Assembly: GCF_031157275.1 (NCBI RefSeq)
Contig: NZ_JAVIFW010000025.1
Coordinates: forward strand, 1-64,000
DNA length: 64,000 nucleotides
Direction: 5' to 3'
DNA from: Streptomyces sp. LHD-70
Lineage (GTDB): Bacteria; Actinomycetota; Actinomycetes; Streptomycetales; Streptomycetaceae
Both the position numbers and the translations under genes were made by a program. Positions within the stretch are counted from its first letter, which is position 1; each line of letters opens with the position of its first letter. Under the pieces are notes generated by a model. The model was not told where the DNA came from and searched no databases. It saw only the letters and a list, made by a program, of their open reading frames with translations. Positions 9,478 through 17,431 of this stretch are shown piece after piece.

Positions 9478-9569
9478 GCGAGACCCGCGACATGCGCTTC
9501 GGGGTGTACGCCGAGGTCGTCACCCCGGGCACGGTCGCACTCGACGACGAGGTGGCCCCAGCCCCGTAA
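9471..9569 (+). pseudogene. Out-of-frame C-terminal tail of the MOSC gene
   Basis: Reading from 9471 gives TLSETRDMRFGVYAEVV and then PGTVALDDEVAPAP with a TAA at 9567-9569. This is the expected last strand set of a MOSC domain (FGVYAEVVTPGTV). Inserting one A into the AAA at 9469-9471 fuses it to the upstream reading and gives an intact protein of about 239 residues. Confidence 0.85.
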
Positions 9570-9632
9570 CTCCCGCCGGGCCGCGCCAAATTCGGTACCG
9601 CACCCGCCTCGCCTCCGGTTACCGTGCGCCGC

Positions 9633-10430
9633 ATGACCGCCGAGACGCCCCGCGCCGAGAGCCCCGCGAGCGCCGCTCGCCCCGCAGCGAACCTGAAGAT
9701 CACCACGCTCGCCGAGCGGCCCGAACTCACGGGAGCCTTCTGGGCGTTGGGTGACGCCTGGCCGCAGTTCGTCACCGAGGACCCGATCGGCTGGATCCTC
9801 TGGGGCCGGATCGTCTCCGAACTGCCCGAGTACGTCCTGGTCGCCACCGACGAGAGCGGCGAACTCGTCGCCCGCGCCCTCAGCGTGCCCTTCGCCCTCG
9901 GCGCGAAGGACCGCGGCACTCTGCCCGACGGCGGCTGGGACCGCGTCCTCATGTGGGCGTTCTCCGACGTCAGGCACGGCACCGAACCCGACACCGTCAG
10001 CGCCATCGAGGTCACCGTCGCCCCCGGCGCCCAGGGCGGCGGCCTCTCGTACGCGATGCTCGACGCGATGCGGGCGGGCGCCCGCGCGCTCGGCTTCGGC
10101 ACGCTCGTCGCGCCGGTCCGGCCGAGCGCCAAGCACCTCGAACCCCGCACGCCCATGGAGGAGTACGCGCACCGGCTGCGCCCCGACGGGCTTCCGCACG
10201 ACCCCTGGCTGCGCGTGCACGTCCGGGTCGGCGGCGTCATCGAGTCCGTGGCCCGCAACTCCATGACCGTCTCCGGCACCTTGGAGGAGTGGCGCGGCTG
10301 GACGGGCCTGCCCTTCGACGCGGCCGGTGAGGTGGAGGTGCCCAGGGCGCTCGTGCCCGTGCACTGTGCTCCGGACCAGGGGTACGCCGTGTATGTGGAG
10401 CCCAATGTGTGGGTGCGGCACACACTTTGA
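9633..10430 (+). CDS. GNAT-like N-acetyltransferase
   Basis: About 265 residues. The region IEVTVAPGAQGGGLSYAMLDAMRAGARALGF (split here only for reading) resembles the acetyl-CoA-binding motif A of GNAT enzymes, with QGGGLS in place of the usual Q/RxxGxG/A. An N-terminal half with LVATDESGELVARALSVPF also fits the fold. The substrate cannot be inferred. An ATG at 9633 and a GTG at 9624 are in frame; I chose the ATG, and neither has a strong Shine-Dalgarno. The C-terminal 60 residues (WTGLPFDAAGEVEVPRALVP) are conserved-looking but unassigned. Confidence 0.7.
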   Translation: MTAETPRAESPASAARPAANLKITTLAERPELTGAFWALGDAWPQFVTEDPIGWILWGRIVSELPEYVLVATDESGELVARALSVPFALGAKDRGTLPDGGWDRVLMWAFSDVRHGTEPDTVSAIEVTVAPGAQGGGLSYAMLDAMRAGARALGFGTLVAPVRPSAKHLEPRTPMEEYAHRLRPDGLPHDPWLRVHVRVGGVIESVARNSMTVSGTLEEWRGWTGLPFDAAGEVEVPRALVPVHCAPDQGYAVYVEPNVWVRHTL

Positions 10431-10567
10431 GCTGGGCGTGGCGCACGCGGTGAACCGTCGGACGATCACGCTTTGAGCACCCAGCCGACCAACTCAGGTC
10501 CGGCTGTCGGTCCCGGGGGCTACTCTCGACCTTGCACACGCCCGTTCGGTTTCCAGGAGCAGCCCCC

Positions 10568-11221
10568 ATGCACGGCCACGGCTATGCACCGCCGCCATCG
10601 CGCCCCTCGTCCGCGCAGCTCGTCGGGTTGCGCGTGCTCTTCGTCGCGCTCGCGCTGATCTCCTGCGGCTTCCTGTCCTGGGTCCCGATGCTGCGCCTCG
10701 CCGTCGTCACGCGCAGGGTGCGGGACTGGTGGCTGTTCGGCGGGTCCGTCTTCCTCCTCATCCTCTCCGTGATCCTGATCGGCAGCGACCCGACGAACGA
10801 CCTCGACACCGCCGTGGAGAGCTTCGGGCTGCTCTGCCTCCTCGGCGGTGCCGTCGCCGCGATCACGTACTACCTCATCGCGGAGATCCGCCACTTCGCG
10901 AAGCAGTCGCCGTACGCCTCGTTCGTACCGCCTCAAGGCCCGCCCGCCCAGGGCCAGTACGGATACCCCGCCCAGGTTGGCCCCGCCCAGCAGGTCACCA
11001 GACCCACCGGCCTGCCGCAGCCCGGACCCCAGCAGCCGCCCGGCACCCCGCAGCGCCCCGCGCCCGCCCGCATCGACCAGGTCCGCGCCGAACTCGACGA
11101 GTTGAGCAGCCTGTTGCGCCAGGACGGAACGCGCCAGGACGGGACCCAGGACGAGACGCGTCAGGACGGAACCCGGCCGGTCGGCGAGGGGGACGGGCGC
11201 GCTGAGGGCGAGCGCCGGTGA
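10568..11221 (+). CDS. Three-helix membrane protein with Pro/Gln-rich tail
   Basis: 217 residues. Three predicted membrane helices lie at about 21-43, 56-72 and 85-103. They are followed by a Pro/Gln/Gly-rich low-complexity stretch (110-155) and a short helical end with the repeated motif RQDGT. I do not recognise a family. The start has AGGAG 8 nt upstream. The TGA stop overlaps the GTG of the next gene in the sequence GTGA, so it should be translated together with the Ser/Thr kinase and is a candidate kinase partner or substrate. That link is inference from the overlap. Confidence 0.75.
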   Translation: MHGHGYAPPPSRPSSAQLVGLRVLFVALALISCGFLSWVPMLRLAVVTRRVRDWWLFGGSVFLLILSVILIGSDPTNDLDTAVESFGLLCLLGGAVAAITYYLIAEIRHFAKQSPYASFVPPQGPPAQGQYGYPAQVGPAQQVTRPTGLPQPGPQQPPGTPQRPAPARIDQVRAELDELSSLLRQDGTRQDGTQDETRQDGTRPVGEGDGRAEGERR

Positions 11222-12756
11222 GCGGACGCCTGATCTCCGGCCGGTACGAACTCTCCCAGCAGATCGGCCAGGGCGGCATGGGCCAGGTCTGGACGGCCTA
11301 CGACCAGCGCCTCGACCGCCGCGTCGCCGTCAAGCTGCTGCGCCCCGACCGCGTCGCCGGCGGGGAGGCCGAGGAGCTGCGCCGCCGCTTCGTCCGCGAG
11401 TGCCGCGTCACCGCCCAGGTCGACCACCCGGGCCTGGTCACCGTCCACGACGCGGGCAGTGACGGCGACGACCTCTTCCTCGTCATGCAGCACGTCGACG
11501 GCACCGACCTCGCCGACCACATCGAGCGGCACAAGCCCTACCCCTGGCCGTGGGCCGTCGCCGTGGCCGCCCAACTCTGCGCCGTGCTCTGCGCGGTGCA
11601 CGCCGTGCCGATCGTGCACCGCGACCTCAAGCCGCGGAACGTCATGGTGAAACCGGACGGCACGCTCACCGTCCTCGACCTCGGCGTCGCCTCCGTCATG
11701 GACACCGACACCACCCGCCTCACCCACACCGGCTCACCCATCGGCAGCCCCGCCTACATGGCCCCCGAGCAGGCCATGGGCGGCGCCGTCGGCCCGTACA
11801 CCGACCTGTACGCCCTGGGCATCCTGCTCTACGAACTCCTCAGCGGGAACGTCCCGTTCGACGGCGCCACCGTCCTCGGCGTCCTCCACAGCCACCTCTA
11901 CGAAGCGCCGATACCCGTCCGCAGCAAGCGCCCCGAGATCCCCGAGCCCCTCGAAGCGCTCGTGAACCGGCTGCTCGCCAAGGAGCCGGGTGACCGCCCG
12001 GACTCCGCGCAGGAGGTGTACGAGGCGCTGGCCCCGCTCCTTCCTGCCCGCGGCATCCCCACCGGCATGCTCGACCCCACCCGCCCCTTCCTGCGCCCCG
12101 GCGCCCCCTGGCCCGACCGCGCCGGCACCCCCACGCCCGTACCGGTCCCGCCGCGCCCCACCGCCCCGCCGTCCGCCGCGGTGCCGTCGCAGGTCGCGCG
12201 CGCCGTCGACGACGTGAAGCGGCTGCTCGGCGAGGGCCGCGTCACCCAGGCCGTCGACCTCCTCGGCGCGATCCTGCCCACCGCCGAGGCCCAGCACGGC
12301 CCGCGCTCCACGGTCGTACGCACGCTCCGCAAGCAGTACGCGGCCACGCTCATGGACGACGGCCAGTACCGCCGCGCCCTGCCCGAACTGCGCCGCCTCG
12401 CCGACGAACGCAGCGCCGAGGCGGGCCAGGCCGACCCGGCCTCGCTCCAGTTCCGGTACGAGATGGCCCAGTGCCTGGAGCAACTCGGCGAACCGGCCGC
12501 GGCCCTCGCCGAGTACCGCTCCCTGCTGCCGTTCTACGAGAACCAGTACGTCGCCAGCACCGTCGGCGACCCCGGGACGGCACTCGAACTCCGCCGCCGT
12601 ATCGGCCAGTTGCTGCTCGCCCTCGGCGACCGCGCGGGCGCCCACGACACCCTGGCCCGCCTCCTGTACGACGCGGAGCGGGTGCACGGGCCGGGCCATC
12701 CGCTGCCCGGCGAGATCCGCCGCACGCTGCACTGGCTCGGTCAGGTGCGCGGCTGA
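11218..12756 (+). CDS. Serine/threonine protein kinase (Hanks type) with TPR-like tail
   Basis: 512 residues. The kinase domain is about 1-275, with glycine loop IGQGGMGQV (16-24), catalytic Lys39, HRDLKPRN (134-141), DLG (154-156) in place of the usual DFG, activation segment with TRLTHTGSPIGSPAYMAPEQ, and the late-lobe Arg. A Pro-rich linker follows (about 285-325), then a helical region of about 180 residues with TPR-like character. No transmembrane helix or PASTA repeat is seen, so the kinase is probably cytosolic or tethered through the membrane protein encoded just upstream, with which it overlaps by 4 nt. Targets are unknown. Confidence 0.9.
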   Translation: MSGRLISGRYELSQQIGQGGMGQVWTAYDQRLDRRVAVKLLRPDRVAGGEAEELRRRFVRECRVTAQVDHPGLVTVHDAGSDGDDLFLVMQHVDGTDLADHIERHKPYPWPWAVAVAAQLCAVLCAVHAVPIVHRDLKPRNVMVKPDGTLTVLDLGVASVMDTDTTRLTHTGSPIGSPAYMAPEQAMGGAVGPYTDLYALGILLYELLSGNVPFDGATVLGVLHSHLYEAPIPVRSKRPEIPEPLEALVNRLLAKEPGDRPDSAQEVYEALAPLLPARGIPTGMLDPTRPFLRPGAPWPDRAGTPTPVPVPPRPTAPPSAAVPSQVARAVDDVKRLLGEGRVTQAVDLLGAILPTAEAQHGPRSTVVRTLRKQYAATLMDDGQYRRALPELRRLADERSAEAGQADPASLQFRYEMAQCLEQLGEPAAALAEYRSLLPFYENQYVASTVGDPGTALELRRRIGQLLLALGDRAGAHDTLARLLYDAERVHGPGHPLPGEIRRTLHWLGQVRG

Positions 12757-12800
12757 GCCACGGGCGTACCCGGAACTCTCCCCGAATCGTTGGTCGAATC

Positions 12801-12822
12801 AGTGGCCGAACCCCCGGCCACT
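12801..12822. other. Inverted repeat between kinase and lipoprotein genes
   Basis: AGTGGCC (12801-12807) and GGCCACT (12816-12822) form a 7-bp hairpin with an 8-nt loop. It could be a weak terminator of the kinase operon or part of the lipoprotein gene leader. There is no T-run. Confidence 0.35.
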
Positions 12823-12893
12823 GCCTAACATCGATCTCCGCAAGGCCCTTGTGCAACGACGCACAAGCTCCGTCTCGCCGCCGGGAGGCTCCT

Positions 12894-13535
12894 TTGCACC
12901 GCCGTCGTCGCACCGCGCTCGTCCTCTCCGCCGCACTCCTCACCGCGGCCCCGCTCCTGACCGCCTGCGGCGACGAGGCACATCCCGGCGCCGCGGCCGT
13001 CGTGGGCGGCGAGCGCATCACGGTCGCGCAACTCCAGTCCCGCGTACAGGAAGTGCGGGCGGCGCAGCAGTCGGCCACCGAGAAGTCCGGGCAGTACGCG
13101 CAGGCCGTGGAGAAGACCGGCGGCCTCACCCGCGACACCCTGCAGTCCCTGGTCCTCGACCGCGTCCTGCACCGCGCGGCCACCGACGCCGGCGTGCAGG
13201 TCAGCCGCAAGGAGGTGCAGGGCCTGCGCGGCAACCTGGAGAAGCAGGCGGGCGGCGCGAAGGCCCTGGAGGCGGGCTGGCTGCAGCAGTACAACATCCC
13301 GGCGTCCCGCATCGACGAAAGCCTCCGTACGGAGATCGAGGCCCAGAAGCTGTACAGCGAGCTGGGCGCCGACCCGAACACCGAACAGGGCCAGGCCGAG
13401 TTCTGGACGGCCCTGTCGAAGGCTTCCAAGGCCCTGAACATCGACCTGAACCCGCGGTACGGGGCGTGGGACGTCGAGAAGAGCCGTCGGGTGGACGTGC
13501 GCACCCCGTGGGTACGGGACGCGACCAGGGCGTAG
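12894..13535 (+). CDS. SurA N-terminal domain lipoprotein
   Basis: 213 residues, secreted and probably lipid-anchored. An Arg-rich n-region and hydrophobic core are followed by the lipobox LLTAC with Cys at position 25. The mature part begins with AAVVGGERITVAQLQ and has helical segments as in the N-terminal chaperone domain of SurA. No peptidyl-prolyl isomerase (parvulin) domain is present, so a chaperone role is more likely than catalysis. The start is a TTG with GGGAGG 6-7 nt upstream, far better supported than any upstream ATG. It precedes mazG by 58 nt in the same direction. Confidence 0.85.
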   Translation: MHRRRRTALVLSAALLTAAPLLTACGDEAHPGAAAVVGGERITVAQLQSRVQEVRAAQQSATEKSGQYAQAVEKTGGLTRDTLQSLVLDRVLHRAATDAGVQVSRKEVQGLRGNLEKQAGGAKALEAGWLQQYNIPASRIDESLRTEIEAQKLYSELGADPNTEQGQAEFWTALSKASKALNIDLNPRYGAWDVEKSRRVDVRTPWVRDATRA

Positions 13536-13593
13536 GCATCCGGGCCCCGATAGCGGCGGAGCCCTCGGGGAGGGGACAAGTTAGGTTCGAGGT

Positions 13594-14580
13594 GTGAACC
13601 CCGAACACACCTCGACGAGCCCCGGCCGCATCGTCCTCCTGACGACCTCCCACCGCGTAGCCCCCGGCCTCCTCTCCTGGCCCGCCTGGAACGAACTGCA
13701 CCAAGCGGACAGCGTCCTGTGCGCAGACCCGGCCCACCCCCAGCTCCCGTACCTCCGGGAAGCCGGCGTCACCGTCGTCGAGACCGCCCCCACCGCCGAG
13801 GAGCTGATCGACGCCTGCGCGGGCGGCCGCACCGTGGTCGTGGTCGCCACCGGCGAGGGCGAGCCCCGCCTGACCGACGGCCTCGCCCGGCTCGCCGGCT
13901 CGGGCCGGATCGCGATGCCGGACCTGGAACTGCTGCCCGCCTCGTACGACCTGCCGGGCGCGCGCCTCCTCGACCTCGTGCAGGTCATGGACCGGATCAG
14001 GCGGGAGTGCCCCTGGTCCTCGCAGCAGACCCACAAGGGCCTCGCCAAGTACGGCATCGAGGAGGCGTACGAACTCGTCGAGGCCATCGAGGACGGCGAC
14101 CGCACCGAACTGCGCGAGGAGCTCGGCGACGTCCTCCTCCAGGTCGTGTTCCACGCCCGCATCGCCGAGGAGGCCGACCCCGAGGAAGAGGGCGAGCCGT
14201 TCTCCATCGACGACGTCGCCGGCACCATCGTCGCCAAGCTGATCCACCGCCACCCGCACGTCTTCGGCGACGACTCCGCCGAGACCCCCGAGGACGTCAA
14301 GGCGCACTGGCTGCGCACCAAGGCCGAGGAGAAGCAGCGCGACTCCGTGACCGACGGCGTCCCGCTCGGCCAGCCCGGCCTGGCACTCGCCGCGAAGCTC
14401 GCGTCCCGTACGCGGACCGCGGGCCTCGCCGTGGAGCTGCCCGCCGGCGAGGGCGTCGGCTACGAGCTGCTTGCCCTCGCCGTGCGCGCCGAGGCCGCGG
14501 GCACCGACCCGGAGGCCGCCCTGCGCGCCGCCGCCCGCGCCTACCGCGACGCGATCCGGGCGGCGGAGGGCCACGCGTGA
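13594..14580 (+). CDS. mazG: MazG family nucleoside triphosphate pyrophosphohydrolase
   Basis: A 328-residue protein that hydrolyses (d)NTPs to monophosphates and pyrophosphate. An N-terminal part of about 115 residues unrelated to MazG (like other streptomycete MazG proteins) precedes the MazG domain from about 130. Motifs are RECPWSSQQTHKGLAKYGIEE, which ends in the first Mg-binding EExxE-like helix with YELVEAIE, then ELREELGDVLLQVVFHARIA, and KLIHRHPHVFGD. The start is GTG. The stop overlaps the start of the P450 gene in GTGA, so both are probably co-translated. Confidence 0.93.
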   Translation: MNPEHTSTSPGRIVLLTTSHRVAPGLLSWPAWNELHQADSVLCADPAHPQLPYLREAGVTVVETAPTAEELIDACAGGRTVVVVATGEGEPRLTDGLARLAGSGRIAMPDLELLPASYDLPGARLLDLVQVMDRIRRECPWSSQQTHKGLAKYGIEEAYELVEAIEDGDRTELREELGDVLLQVVFHARIAEEADPEEEGEPFSIDDVAGTIVAKLIHRHPHVFGDDSAETPEDVKAHWLRTKAEEKQRDSVTDGVPLGQPGLALAAKLASRTRTAGLAVELPAGEGVGYELLALAVRAEAAGTDPEAALRAAARAYRDAIRAAEGHA

Positions 14581-15830
14581 GCACCACCGGACAGTGCCCT
14601 GATGGCCCCCAACCCCCGCTGTTCACCTGGGAGTTCGCCAGCGATCCGTACCCGGCGTACGCATGGCTGCGCGAGCACGCGCCGGTGCACAGGACCCGGC
14701 TGCCGAGCGGCGTGGAGGCCTGGCTGGTCACGCGGTACGCGGACGCCCGGCAGGCCCTCGCCGACCAGCGGCTCAGCAAGAACCCGGAGCACCACGACGA
14801 GCCCTCCCACGCCAAGGGCAAGACGGGCATTCCGGGCGAGCGCAAGGCCGAGCTGATGACGCATCTGCTCAACATCGACCCGCCGGACCACACCCGGCTC
14901 CGGCGGCTCGTGTCGAAGGCGTTCACGCCGCGCCGGGTGGCCGAGTTCGCGCCGCGCGTGCAGCAGCTCACCGACGAGCTGATCGACAAGTTCGCGGTCA
15001 CGGGCGAGGCCGACCTCATCCACGAGTTCGCCTTCCCGCTGCCCATCTACGCGATCTGCGACCTGCTCGGCGTCCCGCGCGAGGACCAGGACGACTTCCG
15101 CGACTGGGCCGGGATGATGATCCGACACGGCGGTGGCCCACGCGGCGGCGTCGCCCGCTCGGTGAAGAAGATGCGCGGCTACCTCGCCGAACTCATCCAC
15201 CGCAAACGCCTCGAACCGGGCGACGACCTGATCTCCGGCCTCATCAAGGCCAGCGACCACGGCGAGCACCTCACCGAGAACGAGGCCGCCGCGATGGCCT
15301 TCATCCTGCTCTTCGCCGGCTTCGAGACCACGGTCAACCTCATCGGCAACGGGACGTACCAGCTGCTCCGCAACCCCGGCCAGCGCGAGCGGCTGCAGCG
15401 GTCCCTGGCGGCCGGGGAGACGGACCTCCTGGAGACCGGCGTCGAGGAACTGCTGCGCCACGACGGCCCGGTGGAGCTCGCCACCTGGCGCTTCGCCACC
15501 GAGCCGCTCAGCATCGGCGGCCAGGACATCGCGCCCGGAGACCCGGTCCTGGTCGTCCTCGCCGCCGCCGACCGCGACCCGGAACGCTTCGCGGACCCGG
15601 ACACCCTCGACCTGGCACGGCGGGACAACCAGCACCTCGGATACGGCCACGGCATCCACTACTGCCTCGGTGCACCGCTCGCCCGCCTGGAGGGCCAGAC
15701 CGCGATCGCGACGCTCCTGCGCCGCCTCCCGGACCTGCGGCTCGCGGCGGAACCCGCCGATCTGCGCTGGCGCGGCGGCCTCATCATGCGCGGACTGCGC
15801 ACGCTCCCGGTGGAGTTCACACCGGAGTGA
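14577..15830 (+). CDS. Cytochrome P450 (CYP107-like)
   Basis: A 417-residue soluble class I P450. The I-helix oxygen-activation motif is AGFETT (247-252), the K-helix ExxR lies in GVEELLRHDGP, and the heme thiolate is Cys363 in YGHGIHYCLG. The first heme-loop position is Tyr instead of the near-invariant Phe. The GTG start overlaps the mazG stop by 4 nt. In S. coelicolor the gene at this place, between mazG and rpfC, is as far as I remember CYP107U1, reported to influence sporulation; this was not checked. Redox partners are not encoded nearby, and the substrate is unknown. Confidence 0.92.
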   Translation: MSTTGQCPDGPQPPLFTWEFASDPYPAYAWLREHAPVHRTRLPSGVEAWLVTRYADARQALADQRLSKNPEHHDEPSHAKGKTGIPGERKAELMTHLLNIDPPDHTRLRRLVSKAFTPRRVAEFAPRVQQLTDELIDKFAVTGEADLIHEFAFPLPIYAICDLLGVPREDQDDFRDWAGMMIRHGGGPRGGVARSVKKMRGYLAELIHRKRLEPGDDLISGLIKASDHGEHLTENEAAAMAFILLFAGFETTVNLIGNGTYQLLRNPGQRERLQRSLAAGETDLLETGVEELLRHDGPVELATWRFATEPLSIGGQDIAPGDPVLVVLAAADRDPERFADPDTLDLARRDNQHLGYGHGIHYCLGAPLARLEGQTAIATLLRRLPDLRLAAEPADLRWRGGLIMRGLRTLPVEFTPE

Positions 15831-15886
15831 CGCGGGCGGCGGCGCCGGGGGCCGCTCCCACCCGTAACTGACGACCCGTCAAGACT

Positions 15887-15901
15887 GTGACTTTCACGTG
15901 A
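15887..15901. promoter_or_regulatory. Palindromes in the rpfC upstream region
   Basis: GTGA-CTT-TCAC (15887-15897) overlaps the 8-bp palindrome TCACGTGA (15894-15901). It lies about 125 nt before the rpfC start, so it may be a regulator site. It does not match the spacing of a Crp or Rex operator, and I assign no protein to it. Confidence 0.35.
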
Positions 15902-16023
15902 TCTGCGCTGTATCGGGTTGTGACAAGCGTTCGACTGTCGCTACGTTTCACCCTCGACGCTGAGGGGTCTCAGACGCCACTGCTGTCAGACGCCACGCCT
16001 GTTGTCGCGCGAAAGGGAACCGC

Positions 16024-17007
16024 ATGCTCTCCGGGAACGGCCGTCACCGACGCCCCCGTCAAGCCCCTGCCCTCGTGGTCGCGGCAGGAGTGGCCGGGTC
16101 GGCGATCGCCATCCCGCTGCTCGGCGCGACCGGCGCCAGTGCCGCGGACGCCACCGTCGACGCCAACACCTGGGACCGCCTCGCCGACTGCGAGAGCGGC
16201 GGGGTCTGGAGCGCCGACACCGGCAACGGGTACTACGGCGGGCTCCAGTTGACGCAGGCCGTATGGGAGGACCACGGCGGCCTCAAGTACGCCCCGACGG
16301 CCGACCTGGCCAGCCGTGCCCAGCAGATCGCCGTGGCGGAGAAGGTCCTCGCCGAACAGGGCCCGCTCGCCTGGCCCACCTGTGGCCTGGTCGCCGGCTT
16401 CCCGATCGACCTGACGGACCCGGCGGACGAGCCGGAGGCCGACCCCTCCCAGCCGGCCGACGGTGGAGCCGTGGACCCCGAGCAGCCGGCCGACGAGCCC
16501 ACCGACGAGCCGTCGTCCGACGACCCCGCCGCGGAGCCGCCCGCCGACACCTCCGTCGACGAGCCCACCGACCGCCCTGCTGACGCTCCCGCCGATACCG
16601 CCACCGACGCCCCGTCAGATGACACATCGGACGGTCAGGGCGAATCGGGAGAGAACGGTCACGGAACCGGCACCGGAACCGGCGGTGACGGCTCGGACGA
16701 AACGGGCAACTCCGAGCAGAACGGCTCCGGCAAGCATCGCGGCGAGCCCGCCCCCGAGGCCCCGGACGACGACCGCGACTCCAACTCCTCGGGCCGGCAC
16801 GCCTCGCGCGGCGACGACTCCCGTGACGACTCCCGCGACGGCGGCGGATCGACGTACACGGTCCGCCTCGGCGACAGCCTCTCCGCGATCGCCGACGCCC
16901 GTGGAATCGACGGCGGTTGGACCGCCCTCTACGAGGCCAACGAGGACGCGATCGGCGCCGACCCGGACCTCATCCTCCCTGGCCAGCGCCTCGCCCTCGA
17001 CGGCTGA
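16024..17007 (+). CDS. rpfC: Resuscitation-promoting factor with LysM (RpfC)
   Basis: A 327-residue secreted cell-wall hydrolase. The signal peptide ends at ATGASA-AD (about 40). The Rpf lysozyme-like domain (about 45-120) has the pattern WDRLADCESGGVW with catalytic Glu57 and NGYYGGLQL. A long Asp/Pro/Ser-rich linker (about 130-275) leads to a C-terminal LysM domain (YTVRLGDSLSAIA to LPGQRLALDG) that binds peptidoglycan. Rpf enzymes cleave glycan strands and aid spore germination. Shine-Dalgarno AAAGGGA lies about 5 nt upstream of the ATG. It is followed by its paralogue rpfA. Unlike rpfA, it has no riboswitch in its leader. Confidence 0.92.
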   Translation: MLSGNGRHRRPRQAPALVVAAGVAGSAIAIPLLGATGASAADATVDANTWDRLADCESGGVWSADTGNGYYGGLQLTQAVWEDHGGLKYAPTADLASRAQQIAVAEKVLAEQGPLAWPTCGLVAGFPIDLTDPADEPEADPSQPADGGAVDPEQPADEPTDEPSSDDPAAEPPADTSVDEPTDRPADAPADTATDAPSDDTSDGQGESGENGHGTGTGTGGDGSDETGNSEQNGSGKHRGEPAPEAPDDDRDSNSSGRHASRGDDSRDDSRDGGGSTYTVRLGDSLSAIADARGIDGGWTALYEANEDAIGADPDLILPGQRLALDG

Positions 17008-17081
17008 CGCGGGAACGAGCAGGGTGAAACTGGGCGGAATCCGGCGGCAGTTCGCTGCTGAGTGTCCGTTATAAAGACACT

Positions 17082-17109
17082 TCACCCCTGGTGAGAGATG
17101 AGTCTCATC
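17082..17109. promoter_or_regulatory. Two adjacent dyads upstream of the rpfA riboswitch
   Basis: TCACC-CCT-GGTGA (17082-17094) and the perfect 13-nt palindrome GATGAGTCTCATC (17097-17109) lie in the 424-nt gap between rpfC and rpfA, before the riboswitch. The first could end rpfC transcription. The second looks like a protein-binding site or RNA stem near the rpfA promoter. Confidence 0.4.
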
Positions 17110-17225
17110 AGCCTTGATCGGCTTGGTATTTCCGTGGATCGCATGGCTACCGTCGTCATCGCTCGCCACTGGCGGGCCCCGATGGCCGTCACGCCGAATC
17201 CTGCCGGCGGCCCTTGGGAACAGTC

Positions 17226-17425
17226 GTCGCGTAAAGCGCCGTAGGCAGGAGCGGGGGACCCAAGGTTTGTGCCGGGCCCGGCCGTTGAGAGCTCCACGCA
17301 GAACGAGGAGCCCGCAGCGGCACAGGGAACGGCTTGGGGTGTAGCCGTACGACTCGATTCGTACGGCCGGGCAACTCACACGGCCCGAACCCGACAGCTC
17401 ACCTCGCAGGCGTCGGTGAGGGGAT
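17226..17425 (+). ncRNA. ydaO/yuaA-type c-di-AMP riboswitch of rpfA
   Basis: The leader carries the conserved blocks of this riboswitch class in order: GCCGTAGGCAGGAGC and GGGGACCCAAGG (17239-17265), GGCTTGGGGTGTAGCC (17330-17345), a variable stem with GTACGACTCGATTCGTACGG, then CCCGAACCCGACAGCTCACC (17384-17403), ending in GGTGAGGGGA just before the rpfA start. Binding of c-di-AMP to this RNA is known to turn rpfA expression off in S. coelicolor. It links cell-wall hydrolase synthesis to the c-di-AMP pool. Exact ends are approximate. Confidence 0.85.
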
Positions 17426-17431
17426 TACTCC

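Noticed and set aside
15887..15901. A Crp or Rex operator before rpfC
   Set aside because: The inverted repeat has a 3-nt spacer with only four-base arms; it fits neither the Crp nor the Rex consensus. Kept only as an unassigned palindrome.
16463..17074. A Thr/Pro/Arg-rich frame overlapping rpfC
   Set aside because: It arises from the low-complexity linker of rpfC read in another frame.
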